Origin: Pirellulales bacterium
GTDB lineage: Bacteria > Planctomycetota > Planctomycetia > Pirellulales > JAICIG01
NCBI GenBank assembly: GCA_025924495.1
Contig: JAICIG010000326.1
Location: 1 to 9,101, forward strand
Length of the DNA: 9,101 nt
Reading direction: 5' to 3'
Of the stretch, positions 1 to 5,722 are shown piece by piece. The notes beneath the pieces were generated by a model. It saw nothing but the letters and a program-made list of their open reading frames with translations. It was not told the origin of the DNA and searched no databases. The position numbers were made by a program, and so were the translations under genes. Each line of letters opens with the position of its first letter. The first letter of the stretch is position 1.

Positions 1-648
1 AGGGCCGAAAGCGCGGCGATTGCCTTCCGCCCACTCGATAAAATCAGCCGGCGGCACAAGCCCGCGCGCCAACAAGCGACCGCAGACTTGCAGCTCCTGG
101 CGCCGATCGAGCTCGGGGGCGAGCGCCGCAACCGCCTGTTGACGCTCCTTCACGATCGTTGGCGCCGCCGGAGCCGAGAGCCATGCTCGCAGCTCGCGCA
201 GACCCGCCGTCGTCTCTGCCGCACAGAGCAATTGAAACAGCGACGCACGGCCGAAGATCTCGAGATCGGCCGAAATCTCCGCAACGTTTTGCGGTGCGCT
301 GACCGCGGGCGCAGGGATGTCATTCCAGCGGCGGTCCATGCGAGCCAGCGACTGTTCATTGACGATCCGCAATTGCTCGTACCGCCGGTGCTGTTGCGCC
401 TTGCGGTCGCGCACCATCAAGAGCACGCTGGCGGCGGCAAGCAGACAGACGAGCGCGGTCCAAATGGCTACAGATCGATAGTCAACCAGCAGCCCCGCAA
501 TGCAGGCCGCAACCAGCACCGCTGCCGTTCGCAGCGCAAGCGTAAGTTGGAATGCAAGCCGGCCCAAGCGTTCTTCATGCTGTCCAAAATGCGCTGCTCG
601 CTTCTGATAGTTCGCAGAAATGGCAGAGCACGAAACTTCGGAAGCCAT
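1..648 (-). CDS. MutS-related membrane-anchored ATPase, N-terminal part (cut by window edge)
   Basis: The frame is open from an ATG at 648 to the left edge, giving 216 residues without a stop; the C-terminal ATPase half lies outside the window. Residues about 33-57 and 59-79 form two hydrophobic stretches that look like a membrane hairpin. They are followed by a basic, charged stretch and then the segment around residues 128-180 (ADLEIFGRASLFQLL, then TTAGLRELRAWL, then ERQQAVAAL). That segment matches the pattern I know from MutS-like proteins of about 600 residues in Bacteroidetes and planctomycetes, which have predicted N-terminal membrane helices, a MutS core and a C-terminal ABC-type ATPase. 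They lack the mismatch-recognition domain of true MutS, and their role is not established. The start lies 21 bases after the stop of the oxidoreductase gene on the same strand, so co-transcription is likely. No clear Shine-Dalgarno sequence precedes the ATG. The family call is fairly secure; a role in mismatch repair should not be assumed. Confidence 0.83.
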   Translation of the reverse strand, partial: MASEVSCSAISANYQKRAAHFGQHEERLGRLAFQLTLALRTAAVLVAACIAGLLVDYRSVAIWTALVCLLAAASVLLMVRDRKAQQHRRYEQLRIVNEQSLARMDRRWNDIPAPAVSAPQNVAEISADLEIFGRASLFQLLCAAETTAGLRELRAWLSAPAAPTIVKERQQAVAALAPELDRRQELQVCGRLLARGLVPPADFIEWAEGNRRAFGP

Positions 649-669
649 GTCAATGGGCTTGGACAATGT

Positions 670-1956
670 TTAGATTTCCCAGCCCTTGCGGAAGACGGGC
701 TTCAGGTACTGCTCGGCATTGGGATTGCCGCTGGTTTTGAGACTGGCAGAGTCCCAATCGAAGCCGCCGCCAGCGCGGTAGGCGACGTTGCCAAGCAGCA
801 CGGTCTCGGTCAGCGGACCGGAATAAGTGAAATCGCAGCTTGCAGGTCCTTCGCCTCGGCAAGCAGCGAACCATTCTTTGTGGAAGCCTGGCGACTTGTA
901 AAGGAACGATTCGGGCTCCTGATAATCCTTGAATTTATCCTCAGGCAACAAGCGATACGTATCGAACCCGCACAGGAGCATCCCCTCCGAGCCGATGAAC
1001 AGGTTGTTCATCTTGTCGCCCCGCAGGCCGAGTTTCTGCAAGATAGGCGGCGTGCCATGATACCAATGCAGCGTCACTGGGGCGCGCTTGCCCGCGGCCG
1101 GGAATTCGAACCGGGTCGTCATGGACTTAGGCGTTCGCTGCGGATCGGGCTCGGGGCCCGACGCGTCGACCCTGGTCGGATACTTTAGGCCCAACGCCCA
1201 GAACGGGATGTCGAGAATATGGCAGCCGAAATTGCCCGTTTCACCGGTGCCAAAATCCCACCAGAAACGCCACTTATAAGGCGCATATTCAGGGCTGTAA
1301 GGACGCTCCGCCACGGGGCCTAGCCATAAGTCCCAATTGAGATGCGAGGGCACAGGCGGAAACGTCGTTGGCACGGGCGGCATGCCACGATCGCCCGACA
1401 TCCAGGCATGACATTCTTTTACGGTTCCAATTGCGCCCGACTGGATGAGTTCCACAGCTCGGCGCAGCGGCTTTTGCGTGTGGCGCTGCACGCCCAATTG
1501 CGTGGCGACCTTCTTCTCGGCTGCTAATTCCGTTAACTTGCGGACCTCCCATACCGAGTGAGCGAGCGGTTTCTCGAGGTAAATGTGCTTGCCGCGCTGC
1601 AAGGCCTCGAAGGCTGCATGAAAATGCATGTGATCTGGCGTGCTAATCACGACTCCGTCGATCTTCGATTCCATTTCGTCCAGCAAGTTGCGGAAATCGG
1701 CGTATTTCTTCGCTTGCGGAAACTTCTCGAAGGCGTCGCCGGCCCGCTGGTCATCCACATCGCACAGCGCCACGACATTCTGGCTGGCCACGGCGTTCAG
1801 GTTGACTCGACCTTGTCCGCCAACGCCGACGACCGCCAGATTCAGCTTGTCTGCGGCGTTCTCAGCGCGTCCCGATGCGCTCGTCCCTAGCCAGACGCCC
1901 GCTCCGAGTGCGGCTGAAGTCCTAAGAAAGTCGCGACGATGCGTCAGGCGTGACAT
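670..1956 (-). CDS. Gfo/Idh/MocA-family oxidoreductase with twin-arginine signal
   Basis: This 428-residue protein is a probable NAD(P)-dependent oxidoreductase acting on a sugar, sugar alcohol or related compound. It starts with a twin-arginine signal (HRRDFLRTS at residues 6-13, hydrophobic stretch to about 24, likely cleavage near ASGRA at 27-31), so it is probably exported folded with its cofactor. The Rossmann dinucleotide loop GVGGQGR is at 44-50, the acidic end of the second strand at CDVDD (65-69), the family EKP motif at 128-130 (Lys129 catalytic in relatives), and the GCHILDIP motif at 244-251 holds a candidate catalytic His246. The C-terminus (AEQYLKPVFRKGWEI) matches the end common in planctomycete members. 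The ATG is preceded by GAGG (1963-1966) with a 6-base spacer, which supports the start. A 109-base gap separates it from the upstream propeller-cytochrome gene. That gap holds a 10-bp palindrome (1993-2002), an AT-rich stretch near 1969-1983, and no obvious terminator. The substrate cannot be read from the sequence. Confidence 0.93.
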   Translation of the reverse strand: MSRLTHRRDFLRTSAALGAGVWLGTSASGRAENAADKLNLAVVGVGGQGRVNLNAVASQNVVALCDVDDQRAGDAFEKFPQAKKYADFRNLLDEMESKIDGVVISTPDHMHFHAAFEALQRGKHIYLEKPLAHSVWEVRKLTELAAEKKVATQLGVQRHTQKPLRRAVELIQSGAIGTVKECHAWMSGDRGMPPVPTTFPPVPSHLNWDLWLGPVAERPYSPEYAPYKWRFWWDFGTGETGNFGCHILDIPFWALGLKYPTRVDASGPEPDPQRTPKSMTTRFEFPAAGKRAPVTLHWYHGTPPILQKLGLRGDKMNNLFIGSEGMLLCGFDTYRLLPEDKFKDYQEPESFLYKSPGFHKEWFAACRGEGPASCDFTYSGPLTETVLLGNVAYRAGGGFDWDSASLKTSGNPNAEQYLKPVFRKGWEI

Positions 1957-2065
1957 CGATTGCCTCGCTAAATAAATATGAAATGACCAAGTCAGTCGAC
2001 TGGCGGGCGGCCGTTCAATGCCCCGATGTCGTTTATCAGAGACAAGACTTGTGCCCTACCGCCGA

Positions 2066-5000
2066 TTATTTCTGAAACATCCGATCGTTCTTGTTGCCGC
2101 GCGACAAGAGATAGGCCAGCAAGTCCAGTACTTCCTCTTTGTTCAGTGGCTTGAGCAGATCGTTCGGCATCAACGACACGGCCGAAGGTTGCAACTCTTC
2201 GATGTTGTTCTTCTTGACCGTTTCGGTCTTCGTCGAGTCTTCCGGATTGGTAACGATGATCAGCGAGTCGTCAGTTTCCGACACGATCCGACCGGTCAGC
2301 GTTTTACCCGAGGCGGTTTGCACGATCGAAGCACGGTATTGATCGGAAACGACCTTGCTAGGATCGACGATGGCCTCGCTGAGATCCTTGAGATTGAAGC
2401 GCCCTGCCAGTTGGGTCAGGTCGGGGCCGGTCGCGCCGCCGTCGCCGGCAAAACGATGGCAGATCACACAACGCGCCGCGGCAAACATCTTTTGGCCGCG
2501 GTCGAAGTTGCGTCCTTTGAGCTCTGTTTTACCGATCTGAAGCAAATCGGCGAGGGTCCAGTCCTTGCCTGGTCCGGCGGGTTGCGGCAACGGCGGCGGG
2601 AGGTAAGGCTTGCGGGCGCCGAAGGCTTCGATCGCCAACTTCTCCTTCTCGCTGGCATTGTCGAAAGCTTCGCGGTCGATATTACGCAAAAACCCTTGAA
2701 AGCTGGCGCCGCCGCTCCACTTGTGGGCCTTCTCGAACCAGCTGAAATAGGCCTTGCGCTCGTCGAGCGTCCAACCTTCCTTCATGTTTCGCAGCACGAA
2801 GGCGTAGTGGATTTGCATCTGGTCGGGAAAGTTGGCGATCATTGCCGCGATCGTGCCGCCGTAGCCTCGATTACGAGCCAGCAACTCGGCTGTTACTGGC
2901 GACTCGTGCGTCGAAGGCTGCTCGAGCAGCGCAATCGCTTTGCGAATGATATTCGGCGAACGCAGATAAACGAGCAATGTGCTCAATTCGCGGTTGATCG
3001 GATCTTCTTTGGCCGGAAACAGCGGGTCGAGCCTGGCAATCAGCTTCAGGCGCGCTTCTTCCGCGGGTTCGCCCATGCGGATGAAAATGAGCTGATAGGC
3101 GCGAAGCAGTTCCAGCTGCTGCATTTCGCTGAGCCGGGAAAAATCGATCCGGTCGAGGGCGGCCAGCAATTTCGGCTGCAGTGATTTATCGGGCTGGCGA
3201 GCCAGCCCGACTGCCCCGGTGATCAGCGCTTCGTCATTTTTCTCGGCCAGCACTTTGTCTTGCCAGAGCTTGGCAGCGGCCCGCTCTAGTGCGACGCGAG
3301 CCGCATAGCGAATATGACGGTCGGCATGGCTCAAATGCGGGTACAAGAATTCGACTGCGTCGGCGCTCGTCGTCGGGCCTTGATGATACATCTCGATCTT
3401 TGCTCGCAATGCGCGCAGATCGGCCAGCTTATTGTCGCGGGCGTCTATAGGCGAGGTCGATTCCTGACCTGTGTAAGTCACTCGAAACAACTCAGATTGC
3501 GTTCCACGGCCGCCGACTGTGAAATAAAGCGCCCCGTCCGGGCCTGCTGCGACATCGGTCAGCGGCAGCGCGGTACGCGAAACGAATTCTTCTTTGATGG
3601 CCCTGTAACTGGCGCCATCCGGTTCGAAGTGGATGGCATACATCGTGCCAAAGGTCCAGTCGCAGATGAACAGCGCTCGCTGGTATCTGGGCGGGAACTT
3701 TGTGCCGTAGCCGAATTCGATGCCGACGGGCGAGCCGGGGCCGATGTCGACGGCCGGCGGCAGGCTGTCGACATAGTAAGGCGGCCACTTGCCGGTTCCA
3801 CTACGCCAGCCGAATTCGCTGCCGCTGGTGGCATGCACGACGCGCGTCGGACGATACCAGGGTGAGCCGAAATCCCACTCCATATCAGCGTCATAGGCGA
3901 ACAATTCGCCGTCGGCGTTAAATGCCATGTCATAGGGGTTGCGATAGCCAATGCTGAACACATCCCACGTCTTGCCGTCGGGGTCGGTCTTGGCAATCCA
4001 GCCGCCCGGCGCCAGGATGCCGACGGCGTGCCCATTGGCATCCCACTGCCGCGGCAGCAACAGGTCTTCGCCCCAGTTGGTCGGAATCCTGCTGGTGTGA
4101 TTGGGATTCGCTGCTTCATCTGGTTCGAACGGCGGCCGCGTATGATTGCCGGCGATGCAGTAGATTGACTTTCCATCGGGCGACAGCCGCAATGCGTGCG
4201 GCCCGTGCTCGCCGCCGCCGCGGAAGTCTTTGAGTTTGACGACTTCGTCAAACTGGTCGTCGCCGTTTGTGTCCTTGACTCGATACAGTCCGCTGCCCGG
4301 GCCGCCGTTGACGGACACATAGAGCGAATCGAAGGCGTAGAGCAGACCCTGGGCGCTTGAGATCTTCACATTGAGACGTTCGACCTTCGTCGGCTCTGTG
4401 CCGCCTGGCGCCGGTGGCGTAACCCGACACAGCCCCTTGTCTCCCTGGTCGCTGACGATCAGGCGTCCCTTATTGTCGAAGGTGATCGCCACCCAGGAAC
4501 CGAGTTCCTCCTTAGGCACGGTGAACAGCTTTTCTACCTGAAAGCCGGGCGGCGCATTGAATACGCCAGCAGGCGTTCCGCCGGTTTCGGCCCGGTTGGC
4601 AAACACGTCGCCCCAAGCGCCGCCGCCTAATGCAACCAGCGCGTTGGCCGCGACCCATTTGCCGGAATCCTTGCTTCCGGCGGCTTGCCACTTGCCATCG
4701 GTGACGACGTGTTTCTTGTTGCCGTCGGGCATGGCCAGCGCTAGCGACAGAATAAAGCCGGCCGGACCGCCTTGGTTTTCGACTTCTGCCGTCAGGACGT
4801 TTTCGTCATCCTTGATAAACTTCTGCACGTCGATTTCGATCGGCGACTCCCAAGCGTCGCTGGCAGCGAGCCGCTGCCCGTTGAGATACAGCGTCATGAC
4901 ATTGTCGCAGGCCGCCTTCAGCCGGGCCGATTTTGACCCGCCGGTGAACGTCGTTTTCAAGACGTACTTCTTGTTCTGGTCGGCGCCCCAGATCCAAGTT

Positions 5001-5257
5001 GGCTTCGGCTCGCCTTCAAACAGCTTACGATCTGTTGGTTGGGTTGCGGATGACAACGCTTCTGGCGATTGAGAAGGCGCTATTTCGGGTTGTTGAGTGT
5101 AGTATTTCTCGGCGGCAACTAAAGGCGTGGGGCAAATCGCAGCCAGCGCGGCCCACAAAGCCACCGGCGCCAACCGCTGCATGTTTGAGGCGATCGACGC
5201 GTCGGGCGAATGTAGGGAGCTGCCCGCGGCAATTTCACTCGAGGACTCAATGTTCAC
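2066..5257 (-). CDS. Secreted beta-propeller protein with C-terminal PVC-type haem-c domain
   Basis: This 1063-residue exported protein is likely periplasmic. Hydrophobic residues 29-42 and a VAA|E site near 47-50 form a signal peptide. Residues about 85-205 (WIWG, then YLNGQRL, VENQGGPAGF and TDGKW) resemble the galactose-binding-like beta-sandwich of glycan-active enzymes. Residues about 237-595 (PPGFQVEKLF, repeated DGxxx(Y/F) turns, SIGYRNPYDM, GSEFGW) form a membrane-bound-dehydrogenase or PQQ/NHL-like beta-propeller. Residues about 605-890 look alpha-helical and may be HEAT-like. The C-terminal domain carries CVICH at 930-934 for covalent haem, and Met1030 (SLMPNDLL) is a plausible axial ligand, as in planctomycete-type cytochrome domains. 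A role in substrate oxidation or electron transfer is inferred, and the substrate is unknown. The chosen start is GTG at 5257, preceded by GGAG with an 8-base spacer. An internal ATG at 5182 (residue 26) would give a more compact signal peptide but has no visible ribosome binding site. It is probably the first gene of the leftward arm. Confidence 0.92.
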   Translation of the reverse strand: MNIESSSEIAAGSSLHSPDASIASNMQRLAPVALWAALAAICPTPLVAAEKYYTQQPEIAPSQSPEALSSATQPTDRKLFEGEPKPTWIWGADQNKKYVLKTTFTGGSKSARLKAACDNVMTLYLNGQRLAASDAWESPIEIDVQKFIKDDENVLTAEVENQGGPAGFILSLALAMPDGNKKHVVTDGKWQAAGSKDSGKWVAANALVALGGGAWGDVFANRAETGGTPAGVFNAPPGFQVEKLFTVPKEELGSWVAITFDNKGRLIVSDQGDKGLCRVTPPAPGGTEPTKVERLNVKISSAQGLLYAFDSLYVSVNGGPGSGLYRVKDTNGDDQFDEVVKLKDFRGGGEHGPHALRLSPDGKSIYCIAGNHTRPPFEPDEAANPNHTSRIPTNWGEDLLLPRQWDANGHAVGILAPGGWIAKTDPDGKTWDVFSIGYRNPYDMAFNADGELFAYDADMEWDFGSPWYRPTRVVHATSGSEFGWRSGTGKWPPYYVDSLPPAVDIGPGSPVGIEFGYGTKFPPRYQRALFICDWTFGTMYAIHFEPDGASYRAIKEEFVSRTALPLTDVAAGPDGALYFTVGGRGTQSELFRVTYTGQESTSPIDARDNKLADLRALRAKIEMYHQGPTTSADAVEFLYPHLSHADRHIRYAARVALERAAAKLWQDKVLAEKNDEALITGAVGLARQPDKSLQPKLLAALDRIDFSRLSEMQQLELLRAYQLIFIRMGEPAEEARLKLIARLDPLFPAKEDPINRELSTLLVYLRSPNIIRKAIALLEQPSTHESPVTAELLARNRGYGGTIAAMIANFPDQMQIHYAFVLRNMKEGWTLDERKAYFSWFEKAHKWSGGASFQGFLRNIDREAFDNASEKEKLAIEAFGARKPYLPPPLPQPAGPGKDWTLADLLQIGKTELKGRNFDRGQKMFAAARCVICHRFAGDGGATGPDLTQLAGRFNLKDLSEAIVDPSKVVSDQYRASIVQTASGKTLTGRIVSETDDSLIIVTNPEDSTKTETVKKNNIEELQPSAVSLMPNDLLKPLNKEEVLDLLAYLLSRGNKNDRMFQK
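3189..3210. repeat. Perfect 10-bp inverted repeat inside the propeller-cytochrome gene
   Basis: TCGGGCTGGC at 3189-3198 and GCCAGCCCGA at 3201-3210 are exact reverse complements separated by only GA. In the minus-strand transcript this would fold as a 9-bp GC-rich stem with a CUCG tetraloop. It lies within codons of the helical-repeat-like region (residues near VGLARQPD), where there is no gene boundary. No T-run follows, so it is not a classical terminator. It may be chance in GC-rich DNA. Confidence 0.6.
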
Positions 5258-5265
5258 GTCGCCAT

Positions 5266-5269
5266 CTCC
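5266..5269 (-). promoter_or_regulatory. Shine-Dalgarno GGAG for the GTG start of the propeller-cytochrome gene
   Basis: Read on the minus strand, GGAG lies 8 bases before the GTG at 5257-5255. It is the main argument for the upstream GTG start over the ATG at 5182, which is preceded by CTCAAAC with no purine-rich site. Planctomycetes often lack such sites, so the evidence is supportive rather than decisive. Confidence 0.45.
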
Positions 5270-5386
5270 GCTTTTGGTAAAACCGAGTCAGGTTCTTGGT
5301 AGGGCTATGGAAAGACTCTCTTGAAGCGGCCGGCCATTCGAGCCAGCATCGTTCGGGGAGTTCCCTATAAGTTACGATGTCCATAA

Positions 5387-5407
5387 GCATGGCTTTCGGC
5401 GCCATGC
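5387..5407. repeat. Hairpin in the divergent intergenic region
   Basis: GCATGGC at 5387-5393 pairs perfectly with GCCATGC at 5401-5407 around a 7-base loop (TTTCGGC). On the minus strand it would lie about 130-150 bases upstream of the propeller-cytochrome start, in its possible leader or promoter region. No T-run follows on either strand, so it is not a canonical terminator. The function is unknown. Confidence 0.4.
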
Positions 5408-5474
5408 CAGGGCAGGCTTATCAGGCGGTTTGGGCTGGGCGGGGCACGAGGCGATTCACTCGCTGTCAGCAATT

Positions 5475-5508
5475 CGGGCGCAGTTCACCCCTTGGGACCT
5501 TGCGCCCG
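5475..5508. repeat. Inverted repeat upstream of the -10-like box
   Basis: CGGGCGCA at 5475-5482 and TGCGCCCG at 5501-5508 form a perfect 8-bp inverted repeat around an 18-base spacer. The right arm ends 21 bases before the plus-strand TATAAT. In that position it could be an operator for a dimeric regulator covering or flanking a -35 region. No T-run follows. The GC content makes chance occurrence possible. Confidence 0.4.
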
Positions 5509-5526
5509 TTGCTCGTGCTACGTTGC

Positions 5527-5536
5527 GATTATAATC
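5527..5536. promoter_or_regulatory. Palindromic -10-like box, possible bidirectional promoter
   Basis: GATTATAATC is a perfect 10-bp palindrome, so the consensus -10 hexamer TATAAT is present on the plus strand (5530-5535) and on the minus strand (5533-5528). It is the most promoter-like site in an otherwise GC-rich region and sits between two divergent genes. The -35 support is weak. On the plus strand TTGCTC at 5509-5514 has a 15-base spacer, and on the minus strand I find no TTGACA-like element at the right distance. The implied leaders would be about 180 bases (right arm) and 260 bases (left arm). Confidence 0.35.
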
Positions 5537-5608
5537 TACCCGAAGCTCCCACCATAGCGTCCTGGCTTTCCGCAATTTCTAGGGGTAAAACGCTTTACTG
5601 CCGATTCT

Positions 5609-5627
5609 GCCCATCGATAGAATGGGC
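5609..5627. repeat. Short hairpin in the presumed leader of the rightward arm
   Basis: GCCCAT at 5609-5614 pairs with ATGGGC at 5622-5627 around a 7-base loop. A smaller inverted repeat, GTAAA-N4-TTTAC, lies just upstream at 5585-5598. If transcription starts near the -10-like box at 5530, both would be in the 5' untranslated RNA of the DUF1549/DUF1553 gene. Stems this short are expected by chance in a region of this size. Confidence 0.25.
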
Positions 5628-5711
5628 CTCGGTCTTGAAAGGCTGGCCTTGGCGATGCTGCAAGGCGGCGATACGGCCGCGGGGGAATAAATCGCTTAGA
5701 TGTTCCGGATC

Positions 5712-5715
5712 GAGG
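5712..5715 (+). promoter_or_regulatory. Shine-Dalgarno GAGG for the DUF1549/DUF1553 gene
   Basis: GAGG lies 7 bases before the ATG at 5723 and favours this start over the in-frame ATG at 5765, which is preceded only by a weak TAAG. The choice changes only the first 14 residues ahead of the hydrophobic signal segment. Confidence 0.5.
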
Positions 5716-5722
5716 CGGGCGG

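Larger units (their letters stand above)
5258..5722. other. Divergent intergenic region between the two gene arms
   Basis: This 465-base stretch separates the start of the leftward propeller-cytochrome gene from the start of the rightward DUF1549/DUF1553 gene, so it should hold the promoters of both. I see no convincing gene. A frame from 5377 to 5763 on the plus strand is open, but its product is rich in Arg, Trp and Cys, resembles no family I know, and runs into the next gene. The region contains a palindromic -10-like box (5527-5536), hairpins at 5387-5407, 5475-5508 and 5609-5627, and a short inverted repeat GTAAA-N4-TTTAC at 5585-5598. The octamer GGTAAAAC occurs near both ends (5276-5283 and 5584-5591). 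Confidence 0.8.

Noticed and set aside
256..267. 12-bp palindrome GATCTCGAGATC, and a similar one (CGATACGTATCG) at 953-964
   Set aside because: Both lie inside coding sequence, encode ordinary family residues, and contain overlapping short restriction-type palindromes. No spacing or repetition suggests a function.
88..1188. 366-residue open frame on the plus strand
   Set aside because: It runs antisense across the MutS-like and oxidoreductase genes, both of which have clear family motifs. Its product has no recognisable domain and is arginine-rich, as expected of a shadow frame in GC-rich DNA.
1957..2065. Possible terminator or separate promoter between the propeller and oxidoreductase genes
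   Set aside because: The gap has a 10-bp palindrome (CAGTCGACTG at 1993-2002) with no loop and no following T-run. An AT-rich stretch before the oxidoreductase could hold a -10 box, but no -35 element lies at a suitable distance, so neither call is supported.
2018..3184. 388-residue open frame on the plus strand
   Set aside because: It lies antisense to the cytochrome and helical parts of the propeller gene, including the CXXCH codons, and shows no domain or signal of its own.
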